A stretch of 39,419 bases of DNA from Gammaproteobacteria bacterium. GTDB taxonomy: Bacteria; Pseudomonadota; Gammaproteobacteria; Methylococcales; Methylomonadaceae. The notes beneath the pieces are model-generated. The model made no database searches, was not told where the DNA came from, and saw nothing but the letters and a program-made list of their open reading frames with translations. This document shows, piece after piece, positions 28,977-38,305 of the stretch (position 1 is the first letter of the stretch; each line of letters begins with the position of its first letter). The stretch covers positions 1-39,419 of the forward strand of contig VGVA01000009.1 of assembly GCA_016874115.1 (NCBI GenBank), in the 5' to 3' direction. The translations under genes were made by a program, and so were the position numbers.

Positions 28977-29013
28977 TGACATCCTCCCGGCCTAAAGACC
29001 GGGGATGATGTCA
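28977..29013. repeat. Hairpin resembling the IS200/IS605-type end structure or a terminator
   Basis: TGACATC-C-TCCCGG-CCTAAAGA-CCGGGG-AT-GATGTCA. Confidence 0.5.
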
Positions 29014-29026
29014 GCTACGAGGTCAG

Positions 29027-29049
29027 TTATCCACAGATTCTGTGGATAA
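29027..29049. promoter_or_regulatory. Inverted pair of perfect DnaA-box 9-mers
   Basis: TTATCCACAG-ATT-CTGTGGATAA; contains TTATCCACA on both strands. Confidence 0.6.
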
Positions 29050-29119
29050 TCCTGTGTATCACTGAACTCCTGATTAGGTGTTATCTAGTCATCACTCAAA
29101 TTGACCAATTAATAGACAG

Positions 29120-31912
29120 CTACATGTTGTCTATTAAATATTGTCTTTGAGCATCGATATCGGTTCCTTGAGTTTGCAGATTGATCCTGTCAATCACATT
29201 ACTCGATTGAGTATTGGGTAGATCGCCGACGGTTGAAAACTGAGCGCTATAAATTTCGTCTGCTTTAGCCCCGTCCAACGGCATGACGTTTGCCACCTTC
29301 AACATGTTGATCCATTCACTAAAATCCATTTTGCTAAAATCAAGTTGACCGATTTCTTCAATCGTGAATCCTTCGCAACTTGGCGCCAATGGCTCACCAA
29401 AATCAGTTCCCATTTGCTTCCTGCCTTGTTCCTGAAACACCCTGGCAAAAGGGCTTGAAAAACAGCAGTAAACTTGCTTCTCGGCGACACAACTGCCCAG
29501 GAATTTAGACGAACAATATGTCCCGATCTCATCGGGTTTGGTGCACATTTTTTGATTTCTGTACATCTGAAGCTTTATTTCTTCTTCCGTACAAGCAAAA
29601 ACCAATTGGACTACTAATTTTGCTATTTGATAGATCGCATAAATAATTCCGACAACCGTTACGATTGAGGACAGTAATGAGCCGGCCATTGAATAGGTTG
29701 TCGTTGCAGCTGCACCAGTACCGCTTACCGTTGCTGATAGCAATGTTGATGCAGCGGCTTCCCCGAATGTCGAAGCAATCCATTCACCCAGCCATTGCAC
29801 AACTTGCTGTTTTATCGCCTCGATCCCTAAATCCACGCCTATCTCCTCGCCTAACATCGAAACAACAGAATCAGACATCGATGTGAACGTGTCGGTAATT
29901 GCTGTATAGGCGTCTGATATTAAACTGATGGGCGTTTCAAGGACTGTCCCGCTAGTCAGTACCTGCCAGGCACCGCTCTGACCAACACCTGACAGACCAT
30001 ACGCATATATCTCTACAGAGGTGTCAGCTAAGCTCCAAGTGTTCTTCGCTAACCAGATGTAATCAATCCAACTGCCGCCTATTGGCATATTGCAGCAATC
30101 TACCGATCCTAGGATCGACAAATCCGCCATTTGACATGTGTAAGCCTCTCCTTCAAATAGCTTGCATGCTCCAGCAAGAGGATCGCAAGAGAGTTGTTTT
30201 TGTGACTCATTCAGAGTTTGCAGCGCGGTTGCTGCTTTAATGAAATCCTCATTCGATTCTTGCTTAGGATCAACGCACTCGCCGCCCATGCATCGGATTT
30301 GTGCGTCACAAATGGTATTTTCACCATTGTTTGTTGTGTCGCATGTCGATGCCGTGTCGGTCCCGCAGTCATAAGTGATGATAAAGTCTTTGCATGCTCC
30401 GGTAACAGGATCAATCAGATCATTACCATTTGCATCCTTCTCACATTCTTCTTTGATGTAAGCGCAGGAGGATAAAGATTCGCAGGTGTTATGTTCGCCA
30501 GTGTTGAAATCGTATTGAGGACATACTTGATAACCTTGATAGTCCGTGTAACAGTCCAGAGATATCGTTCCCGGTGTTCTTGTCTCCGCTCGATTACATA
30601 TTGGGTTGGGAGGCATGACAGGAGCATCCGGCAGGATGTCCGTATTATTTGAAACGTATGTCGTGTAATTGTCTGGAGTAATAGTTACGGGGCCAACCAC
30701 CATTGCATTTGTCGCATTGGAACACTGCCACCAATCCGTCGACGCCTGGTCATTCAACGAACCGGATGATACAAAGGTAGGTGCTGTTCCACCTAGTGGC
30801 CATGCGTTAAACAATCTCTCTCTGCATCCAGCTGGACTATCAATAAATTGTTCTTCTATATCGGGTTCAGCTTCTACTTTTATTCTAGCGTAACCCTCTC
30901 CATTTCCATCGACCCTGGTTTGTTGCACGAAGCTAATTAACGTATCAGCAGCAGCTTGCTTGAATGTTGATGTTATATCCAAGCCCGGATATTCATCCCA
31001 ACTGGTCCCGTGTTCGCAGCCTCCCCAACCCGATTGCCCGGTAAAAATCAATGCACCATTCATCCATATTCGGGTCTCGTCGTCATATTTGACGCGATAA
31101 ACTGTCACTCGCTTGATTTTGTCTGGTCTTAACACTCTAAACGAGACGGATTGCGTGTATGTATCGCAATTACCAGCCCAATAGTTATCACCAACTATCC
31201 CAAGATTGAGAAAGGTACAACCTATACCACAGCTCTCTATGTTTCCATCTCCTGAACCGAACCCCATGACAGGACTATAAGCAAGGGATCGGGTTACAGA
31301 ACACTTTTCTGTCTTGAGAGATTTTTTACATTGTTTCAAGTCCTCGACGTGAATAGAACATGATTTTTCACTCCAATTTGTTGTTTTTTCACAGCCGCTG
31401 AACATATCGTCGATCAAGGGCGAGGTTCGAGACAAAACGTCATCCGATTGCTTCCAAATCGGATCGTTCAGCATGTTCGGCATTGCTGTATTGGCGCCCA
31501 TGAGCGTTTGATACGCAGCGGCATGTTGTGTTGAGCCTGTACTTAAACTTTCGATGTTGCTATTAACATAGCTTCCTTGAGCGCCGGCATTTCCATAAGC
31601 TGCGGCCGCGGCATCCATTGATCCCGGCTGGATCTCTTGGAACATTTCGTTTTGTTCTATGGTTTGGCCTGAAACCAATCCATTTGTCAGTGTGATCTGA
31701 CCGGTCGAGCCATTAACATTTGGAACAGTAAAGCCTGACATGAGCGAACCGCCCAATGCCTCACCTTCAGCCGCCTGGTCGAGAAAAGCATCAGCGAATA
31801 CAGGAAATGGCACAAAGAATGCCGCTAGCGTCAATAAATAAAACGCTGCAATAGAATTGTGAAATATGCAAACAATCAGTATGTGTGCTATTGGTTTTTG
31901 GATTTTATCCAT
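29120..31912 (-). CDS. traN: F-type conjugation mating-pair stabilisation protein TraN
   Basis: 930-aa Cys-rich exported protein located after traU; C-terminal CCFSSPFARVFQEQGRKQ, GIDFxxPxC-like region. Confidence 0.88.
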   Translation of the reverse strand: MDKIQKPIAHILIVCIFHNSIAAFYLLTLAAFFVPFPVFADAFLDQAAEGEALGGSLMSGFTVPNVNGSTGQITLTNGLVSGQTIEQNEMFQEIQPGSMDAAAAAYGNAGAQGSYVNSNIESLSTGSTQHAAAYQTLMGANTAMPNMLNDPIWKQSDDVLSRTSPLIDDMFSGCEKTTNWSEKSCSIHVEDLKQCKKSLKTEKCSVTRSLAYSPVMGFGSGDGNIESCGIGCTFLNLGIVGDNYWAGNCDTYTQSVSFRVLRPDKIKRVTVYRVKYDDETRIWMNGALIFTGQSGWGGCEHGTSWDEYPGLDITSTFKQAAADTLISFVQQTRVDGNGEGYARIKVEAEPDIEEQFIDSPAGCRERLFNAWPLGGTAPTFVSSGSLNDQASTDWWQCSNATNAMVVGPVTITPDNYTTYVSNNTDILPDAPVMPPNPICNRAETRTPGTISLDCYTDYQGYQVCPQYDFNTGEHNTCESLSSCAYIKEECEKDANGNDLIDPVTGACKDFIITYDCGTDTASTCDTTNNGENTICDAQIRCMGGECVDPKQESNEDFIKAATALQTLNESQKQLSCDPLAGACKLFEGEAYTCQMADLSILGSVDCCNMPIGGSWIDYIWLAKNTWSLADTSVEIYAYGLSGVGQSGAWQVLTSGTVLETPISLISDAYTAITDTFTSMSDSVVSMLGEEIGVDLGIEAIKQQVVQWLGEWIASTFGEAAASTLLSATVSGTGAAATTTYSMAGSLLSSIVTVVGIIYAIYQIAKLVVQLVFACTEEEIKLQMYRNQKMCTKPDEIGTYCSSKFLGSCVAEKQVYCCFSSPFARVFQEQGRKQMGTDFGEPLAPSCEGFTIEEIGQLDFSKMDFSEWINMLKVANVMPLDGAKADEIYSAQFSTVGDLPNTQSSNVIDRINLQTQGTDIDAQRQYLIDNM

Positions 31913-31917
31913 GGCTT

Positions 31918-33078
31918 TTATTCTTCAATGTAACTCAGGCAGCAATCGGTATAGCGCCAGATCAGGTAAACAAAATCCTCACCTGTGCCTGGTATGTTTC
32001 GCCACTCACCCCATTTAAAGGGAGATTCTCCGATGTAGTGGCAACAGTTTTCGCCGGGTACGACCTTTTCAACCATTTCTGGCTGTCCGTTTGCTCCAAT
32101 AACTGTGTTGCCATTTGCATCTTTCTTCTCAGTCAGCATTTTTTCGGCTTCCGCTTCAGTGACTGGGAACAACATACTCATCTTGTATTGTTGCTTTGGA
32201 ACCATGGGGTAGATCGTTCCGCTACATAAAGCGTCATTGCCATAAGTTTTATGGGCTAATCCTCGCCTGTGAAGTGCAGCCAATACCCTTGCCGACAATA
32301 AACTGGTGTCTCTAGGAGGCGAGGCATCGGATGCAATGTTTCCTACGAACGGATATAAGTTGCCCCAGCATCCAGCACACCACCATAACGAAGTCATGGG
32401 CTGCGATGCAGTGGTTATGGTGCAGTCGACTGTGCAGGCCGCTACAGCCAAAGGATTAGCAAACACCACTGCTTCGGGATTGAGGAAAAAAGCCAATTCA
32501 TCAATATTCCATGTCGGGTCCAATTCAGACATGTACATCATGTCCATACTTCTAAATCCGCCCGCATTGCAGCTATTTTGAACAAACAGATCCAGGATCA
32601 TGTACAAGGGATAAGCCCAATAGTGGTAGTTGTAAAAGGTCTTATCTGTTCCGTCGCCTTCCACCTCTTTATGCCCACCCCAAAGTCTTACGCCGTTGTT
32701 GAACGATATACCGCCAAGGGCTGGAGAACAGTAAGGCTTTCTAACGACCTCAATGAGTCTTGCTGGCAGCCATGCGCTAGCCGTCATGCCAATATTTGGA
32801 ATACCGTTGTCGTCGCTACAGAAGCAAAAGCTTTCATCCGTCGCTCCATCCGGTATATCGTTATCCATATCGAAAAGTGTCATGCCCAAAAGCCTGACGG
32901 GAAACAAACAACTCCAGCAAATACCGGTAATCATTTTCTTTCCCCAAAGATCGGCATCGGGGCATAACAATTTCTCTGCTGAAATCGTATTGCTTTCGGA
33001 AGTATTGATTGTTTCTTGCGCCAAGAGTTGGCCTGAGAGCATAAGTCCAAATAGGCTCAATAGTATTTTTTGACGCAT
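31918..33078 (-). CDS. traU: F-type conjugation protein TraU
   Basis: ICWSCLFPVRLLGM, PFCFC-like CFCSD, MTSLWWCAGCWGNLYPFVG, Cys-rich. Confidence 0.92.
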   Translation of the reverse strand: MRQKILLSLFGLMLSGQLLAQETINTSESNTISAEKLLCPDADLWGKKMITGICWSCLFPVRLLGMTLFDMDNDIPDGATDESFCFCSDDNGIPNIGMTASAWLPARLIEVVRKPYCSPALGGISFNNGVRLWGGHKEVEGDGTDKTFYNYHYWAYPLYMILDLFVQNSCNAGGFRSMDMMYMSELDPTWNIDELAFFLNPEAVVFANPLAVAACTVDCTITTASQPMTSLWWCAGCWGNLYPFVGNIASDASPPRDTSLLSARVLAALHRRGLAHKTYGNDALCSGTIYPMVPKQQYKMSMLFPVTEAEAEKMLTEKKDANGNTVIGANGQPEMVEKVVPGENCCHYIGESPFKWGEWRNIPGTGEDFVYLIWRYTDCCLSYIEE

Positions 33079-34262
33079 TAGTGAACCTCGCCGCTTGCAA
33101 GTTCTTTGGCGACAACGTGATCGCCTTGACCTTCAATTACGGTTGGCAACACCTCTAGCTTGAACCGGTCCACGATGCTTTTATTGAGCTTGTACAAAGG
33201 ACCGTTCACGAAATCGCCGGTCTCGTTGTAATGGCTCCAGCCACGCTCATTGTCGATCTTGGAAAACAGGTAGATGACTGGTTTACCCTTTTTGAGGAAT
33301 TCGTCTCCGGCCTTTTTGGCGATTTCAACCTGTTTTTTACTGGTGGCATCAAATATGATGTAGGCATGCCGCATTGGCATCATCGCTTGCGGATTGATCC
33401 TGTCGCCTTTTTTGATAATTAATTGTCCGTCGGGATGAAAAATATCCTGCGTCGAAACGATTGTCATGTCGATAGCCCTTTCCCTGGTCTTTTCGGCCGG
33501 TCGTAAATTAAATTCGTCTTGTTTCTTCCAGAAATTTGCGATGGCTTCAGTTTTTTGTTTTTCCCAATCGACATTTGCCGCCCTGCGCTGGATTTCTTCA
33601 ATCATGTCAGGCTCTAAAATGCCGTAAATTGGTCCCCGTTGGCCTTGATCTCCGGGTTCTTGCTTGCTTAACCAATCGAATCCCGGTAAACCACGTGCAC
33701 TACGTGTTTTTCCTTCTGCATCGGTCTCGACTATTGTTGGTACTGCTGTAATATTGAATCTTGTAAACAATGTGGGATCGATGACAGCACCTGGGACTGG
33801 CTTTAATTTCTGCACAATTGGCAAAAGCTTTTTGGTGATTGACCCCGTGTTTTGGTCTTTCTCAACTCCTCGAAAAACCAGTATCGACTTGGTAGCCGCT
33901 GCTTCTTCAGCCGCAGCTTTCATTTCATGCATAGGCATGCCGAACGAAACGAAAATCCAGCGCCCTTGCACAGCCTGAGCAAGCGACCGCTTACCCATGT
34001 CAATGTCGTTATCAGAACCCGGATTTACGATTCGACTGCCTTCCCGAAGTATCTTTTCTAAAGATGGACTTAAGTGCATGGGTTTGGTTTTCAACCAATC
34101 GGGCAATTGTCGATTCATATTGGGCTGCTGTTGTTTAAGGAGTTCCTTTAGAAAAAAGTCGTCTTCTCCCGCCATAACGGAAGAAGACGACAGGTGCAGC
34201 ATCACGACTGCAAGGAAGCGACTAGAAAATAGGGTACGCGCGACCAATGACATCTTTTTCAT
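33078..34262 (-). CDS. traW: TrbC-TraW fusion protein of F-type T4SS
   Basis: N-terminal TrbC-like IFVSFGMP...AVPTIV followed by TraW-like IYGILEPDMIEEIQRRA...GEVH. Confidence 0.87.
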   Translation of the reverse strand: MKKMSLVARTLFSSRFLAVVMLHLSSSSVMAGEDDFFLKELLKQQQPNMNRQLPDWLKTKPMHLSPSLEKILREGSRIVNPGSDNDIDMGKRSLAQAVQGRWIFVSFGMPMHEMKAAAEEAAATKSILVFRGVEKDQNTGSITKKLLPIVQKLKPVPGAVIDPTLFTRFNITAVPTIVETDAEGKTRSARGLPGFDWLSKQEPGDQGQRGPIYGILEPDMIEEIQRRAANVDWEKQKTEAIANFWKKQDEFNLRPAEKTRERAIDMTIVSTQDIFHPDGQLIIKKGDRINPQAMMPMRHAYIIFDATSKKQVEIAKKAGDEFLKKGKPVIYLFSKIDNERGWSHYNETGDFVNGPLYKLNKSIVDRFKLEVLPTVIEGQGDHVVAKELASGEVH

Positions 34263-34779
34263 CTACCAGTCCAAGAAGGTTATAACGAGAATCGAGGCTG
34301 TATTCATGATCACCGGCCACGAAGTATTTACCCAATTGGATCGTATTTTTCCCATCATGCAACTCATCATTTGGAAATAATTTTTTGAGGCTAAGACCAA
34401 CTTCTTTACCGACGAGCGTCCGGTCGCCCACGGTGAAATCCCGACCTTTCTTAGTAACAATTTTGCCTGGACCAGCGAGTAGGCGTTTAGCGAAGATATA
34501 TCCATCTGGATAGGGATCGCCGTTGTGCCATTTGAATGCTATAAAGCCCCCGGTTTCGACATTTTTATCAAGACAAATCAGGAACAGCGTGTAAGGCAGG
34601 CTAGGCGTTTGATTGATAGCCAAACGGTAGTTGGCGTGTATTACGCCATACAATAAAATCAACAATACCCAAGTAATCGAATGCGACTTAAGGTGGTTGA
34701 CTAAAATATGGCCGAATGTCTTTGTTCGTTCGATAAAGACATGTATCGTTAATGGTTCGTCTCTATTCAATGTTGACAT
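34222..34779 (-). CDS. TrhF/TraF-type S26 signal-peptidase-like protein
   Basis: One TM, SLPYTLFLICLDK and IFAKRLLAGPGKIV, YFVAGDHEYSLDSRY. Confidence 0.85.
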   Translation of the reverse strand: MSTLNRDEPLTIHVFIERTKTFGHILVNHLKSHSITWVLLILLYGVIHANYRLAINQTPSLPYTLFLICLDKNVETGGFIAFKWHNGDPYPDGYIFAKRLLAGPGKIVTKKGRDFTVGDRTLVGKEVGLSLKKLFPNDELHDGKNTIQLGKYFVAGDHEYSLDSRYNLLGLVDEKDVIGRAYPIF

Positions 34780-35065
34780 AAGCTTCCTCTGGAGCGCTCA
34801 GGACAGACTGCGCGTCGAGAATGACCACGCCGCGCTGGATTAACTCTTCAGTCGATGATTTAACTTTCGTCATAAGAGCTTTGGCGTCTTCTTCTGTTTT
34901 AGCCTGGTCTGTTTCTACAGCTTTTTTGACTAAGGCTTGCACATCGACAATGGCAATTTGTGCCGGCACTGGTGAAAAAGAGGCGGCGAAATAGCCGCCC
35001 AAAGCACCAGAGAGGACACAACAAAGTAATAAAACCAGCATTTTTATTGGGGTTAGAGAAATCAT
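34763..35065 (-). CDS. TrbI-like small T4SS membrane protein
   Basis: N-terminal TM then IAIVDVQALVKKAV...VVILDAQSVL; overlaps trhF start. Confidence 0.6.
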   Translation of the reverse strand: MISLTPIKMLVLLLCCVLSGALGGYFAASFSPVPAQIAIVDVQALVKKAVETDQAKTEEDAKALMTKVKSSTEELIQRGVVILDAQSVLSAPEEAYVNIE

Positions 35066-35643
35066 GCGTCGAGCCCGTACATCCTTGCGAATTCAGCAAT
35101 GCCGCCTTTAACCCCGCGACCAACAGCTTTGAATTTCCAGTCACCCTGGTAGCGGTAGAACTCTCCAAAAATCATTGAAGTGTAAATTGCCGTATCTCCC
35201 TCTTCACTTAGGTCGTAACGAGTAACTTCTTCTTGAGTATCTTTATTGACTAGTCGTACAAATGCATTAAGGACTTGGCCAAAATTTTGTTTGAGTTTGT
35301 CAGCGTCGTGAATGGATACAAAAACGATTAGTTTTTGAATTTCATCCGGCACTTTGTCCAAAAATACGTGAATAGACTCATCGTCGCCTTCGCCGGCGCC
35401 AGTTCTGTTATCACCCGCATGATTCACCGAACCGCAAAGCGACTTCTTATTGTTGTAAAAAATGAGATCTTTCTCATTTTTAGCCTTTTCGTTGGGCCCC
35501 ACCATTAGAATGGAGGCATCTAAATCAAAGGTTTCCTGGTCACTCTCTCTAACATCCCAGCCAAGGCCGACGATGATGTTTTTTAATGAAGAGTCCGTTT
35601 TTGACAGGTTGATATTCCCGCCTTTGGTCAAACTTAAAGCCAT
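35062..35643 (-). CDS. terD: TerD-family tellurium/stress protein
   Basis: MALSLTKGGNINLSK, VGLGWDVR, FDLDASILMV, GEGDDESIHVFLDKVP. Confidence 0.95.
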   Translation of the reverse strand: MALSLTKGGNINLSKTDSSLKNIIVGLGWDVRESDQETFDLDASILMVGPNEKAKNEKDLIFYNNKKSLCGSVNHAGDNRTGAGEGDDESIHVFLDKVPDEIQKLIVFVSIHDADKLKQNFGQVLNAFVRLVNKDTQEEVTRYDLSEEGDTAIYTSMIFGEFYRYQGDWKFKAVGRGVKGGIAEFARMYGLDA

Positions 35644-35663
35644 TTTTTACCCCTATGAGTTGG

Positions 35664-36725
35664 TTATGAATTGTTGTGAAGGTTGGGATAACGCTGCTTG
35701 AGCGATTCTGGAGCAACAAGCAATGCCTGTTGTTTGTTGTATGAATTTGAGGACCAGAGAGATAGACCAATCAAGACGGCACCGGTTACTCCTGTTATCA
35801 CTTCTGGTATCTCATGAACGATGCTGACCAGCATGAGCATTGCCAATGCGAGAATGGCGTAATGAGCGCCGTGTTCGAGGTAGATGTATTGATCGAGTAC
35901 GCCTTTTTTGACCAGGTAAATGGTCAGTGATCTAACGTATAGAGCTCCAATCCCCAAGCCAAGCGTGATGATTTGAATTTTTTGAGATATTGCGAAAGCT
36001 CCAATGACACCATCGAATGAGAATGAGGCGTCGAGCAATTCAAGATACAAAAACACAATGAGGCCACCCCGTTTAGCGGTTTTCGTGATTGACATTTGAT
36101 CTTCGGAAACCGCAAACAGACTATCCAAACTGCTCACGAATCCGTAAAGGAATATCCCCCAAATGCCACCTAACAAAACCGTGGACTTGATTTCAGAAGA
36201 TACCGTGGTGCTAATGATCAATAAACAAGCGAGAGAGATTGTCGTATTTACAGCATCGATTTTTCCTAGCGATTGAAGACGTTTTTCGATGCCCCCGATC
36301 CATAAGACATCACGCGTCTCGTCAAGCATAAAGCTCAATCCGACCATCAACAGAAACATGCCGCCGAGCGATGCGATCATGGGATGCGCTTGATGTAAGT
36401 GATACGCATACTGCTCGGGAGAATTTATCACCAACAAAATCACGTCATGAGAGCTTAATCCTGTTGCAAATGACACCACCATGACTGGAAAAACAAGGCG
36501 CATCCCAAATACAGCAATCAACATGCCCCAAGTAAGGAAACGTTTCTGCCAAATCGGCTCCATGTTTTTTAGCACACCGGCATTCACGACGGCGTTATCA
36601 ACCGAGAGGCTTATCTCCAGTATCGCCAGCACTAAGACTAGAAATGCATCTTTTATCCCATCTGTTACAAAAACCCCGATCAAGGCCAGCGTCAAGATAG
36701 CGTGAGAACCATAAAAACTACGCAC
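35664..36725 (-). CDS. TerC-like/DUF475 integral membrane protein
   Basis: LAILEISLSVDNAVVNAGVL, SLDSLFAVSEDQ, ELLDASFSFDGVIGAFAI, many TM segments. Confidence 0.9.
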   Translation of the reverse strand: MRSFYGSHAILTLALIGVFVTDGIKDAFLVLVLAILEISLSVDNAVVNAGVLKNMEPIWQKRFLTWGMLIAVFGMRLVFPVMVVSFATGLSSHDVILLVINSPEQYAYHLHQAHPMIASLGGMFLLMVGLSFMLDETRDVLWIGGIEKRLQSLGKIDAVNTTISLACLLIISTTVSSEIKSTVLLGGIWGIFLYGFVSSLDSLFAVSEDQMSITKTAKRGGLIVFLYLELLDASFSFDGVIGAFAISQKIQIITLGLGIGALYVRSLTIYLVKKGVLDQYIYLEHGAHYAILALAMLMLVSIVHEIPEVITGVTGAVLIGLSLWSSNSYNKQQALLVAPESLKQRYPNLHNNS

Positions 36726-36900
36726 GTTTATCTCCTTGAATCAATTTGACGTTCAGCAGTTCTGGCAGAAAAAACCTTGAAATGTGGGGTTTGAGCGTAC
36801 CCGATGTTTGATCGTTATCAGAACTTGCATTTATTTCCCTGGCTTGTGACTGATTGGCTAAAGCCATGCAGGGAGAAGATGTTATTAATTGTTTGCTCAT
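36718..36900 (-). CDS. Small hypothetical protein leading the ter operon
   Basis: 60-aa ORF MSKQLITSSPCMALANQ... overlapping the TerC-like start by 8 nt. Confidence 0.45.
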   Translation of the reverse strand: MSKQLITSSPCMALANQSQAREINASSDNDQTSGTLKPHISRFFLPELLNVKLIQGDKRA

Positions 36901-36953
36901 GAATTTTTCTTCCGGGTTACGTTGAAAAAATCTTACGAGAAACAACTTCTTTT

Positions 36954-36996
36954 CATCGGCATAAAAGACGCTGTTTTTCGGCCTCTTTTAATTTTT
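36954..36996 (-). promoter_or_regulatory. Candidate activator box B upstream of the ter-trbI-trhF-traW-U-N operon
   Basis: AAAAATTAAAAGAGGCCGAAAAACAGCGTCTTTTATGCCGATG (minus strand), matching box A. Confidence 0.65.
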
Positions 36997-37278
36997 GATC
37001 GTTTCCTGCCCCCCCCTAAATGCGGCACAACCCGGAAGGACATGAGAAGGATGGATTGACCTCTAGTCGATCGAACGCCGACTCGTGATCGATATTTTCA
37101 TGTTTTGTCAACAAGTTTATTTGATTGCATTATTTTGGAGTAACTAGCATTTGGGATGTGTGACCCTACATACCTTGCGCATCATGGCTTGCGCGGGTTA
37201 TTGCCCTTTTGGGTGATTTTTCGCGCTATGGCGTTTTTAATGCTTCAGCCAAAATTCACGCAAAAATAATAAGGAGAT

Positions 37279-37569
37279 GTGGTTAAAGTTATGAATCTTG
37301 TTAACGATGATTTAAAAGCTATCAACTTCCAATTTTTGATGCTGGCCAGAGAATGCGCCCGGCATAATCCCATGGAGGCGATTTGGATGTTTAATCTTAA
37401 TGACATAGAAATCGAGAAAATTGCCAGCATGACGCTGGAAGAAATCAAAAGCCTGTCTGAATGTGGCAGGGCTGTCTTTAGAATGCCGTCCGTCATGCCA
37501 ACGCCGCATGGTATTACATCAAGCATAGCAGCGTCCTTATTACCAATTGCGTCGCTTGCACAGGCTTAA
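37279..37569 (+). CDS. FlhD-like transcriptional activator subunit
   Basis: NFQFLMLARECARHNPMEAIWMFNLNDIEIEKIASMTLEEIKSLSECGRAVFRMP matches the FlhD fold pattern; followed by an flhC-like gene. Confidence 0.85.
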   Translation: MVKVMNLVNDDLKAINFQFLMLARECARHNPMEAIWMFNLNDIEIEKIASMTLEEIKSLSECGRAVFRMPSVMPTPHGITSSIAASLLPIASLAQA

Positions 37570-37579
37570 AGGGGGTTAA

Positions 37580-38305
37580 GTGATAAAGGAATCTCACTTG
37601 CGGCTTACACCCAAAGAGACAGACATTTTAGGTCTAAAACGCAAACTAGATTTGGCAAAAGGCATCATTGAAAAAGGGGGGAGACCTTCGATTGTGAGAG
37701 CTGTTTGTCAGATATCAAAAGCATCCGCTCTTCAATTCCATAAAGAGATCCATGGACAAGGACCATCAGCCGGTCTACTGCCCTATGACCCTGACTGGAT
37801 AGTCAAAGCACCACAAAATTGCCTACATGCTTCAATTTATTTCAATGTTTTTCAAACGATTTCCCAAAAGGCAATCAATGGTGAGAAACAAGATATGTCT
37901 CCTATCGGCAAAGTGGTGAACAATGAAATTAGCGGCCCTGAGCCAAGAAAAAATATCGTAGACGAAGCCTCAAAGCATGCGACTAAAGGCGAAATCTTCC
38001 TTGCTTCCTATACGCTCTATGAGCAGATTATTGGGGGCAATCCTAAGATACTAAATATCAATCGAGCTTGGCACATTGGACAGCAGATTGCCATGTCATA
38101 CATCTGTGGAATTAGCTGCGCCCGATGCAATTCGTCTTATGTTTCCATTCGAGACTACCCTGAACTTTATAAATTTTGTCCTCTATGCGACTCAATTACT
38201 GATTCAAGTGGGCGTCAAAAATGGAAAACGCCTAATCTGAACGTTAACAAGAAAAACGCTAACGATATATTTTCAAAATATACGTTTCATTCGGAGGCGT
38301 TGTGA
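37580..38305 (+). CDS. FlhC-like transcriptional activator subunit (SetC/AcaC-type)
   Basis: FHKEIHGQGPSAGLLPYDPDWIV...NCLHASIYFNVF, INRAWHIGQQIA, zinc site CARCNSSYV...CPLC. Confidence 0.88.
   Translation: MIKESHLRLTPKETDILGLKRKLDLAKGIIEKGGRPSIVRAVCQISKASALQFHKEIHGQGPSAGLLPYDPDWIVKAPQNCLHASIYFNVFQTISQKAINGEKQDMSPIGKVVNNEISGPEPRKNIVDEASKHATKGEIFLASYTLYEQIIGGNPKILNINRAWHIGQQIAMSYICGISCARCNSSYVSIRDYPELYKFCPLCDSITDSSGRQKWKTPNLNVNKKNANDIFSKYTFHSEAL

Noticed and set aside
28335-28982. Longer start (28982) for the lytic transglycosylase
   Set aside because: The extension covers the repeated 43-bp box and lacks a signal peptide at its N-terminus; start at 28886 gives a normal signal peptide
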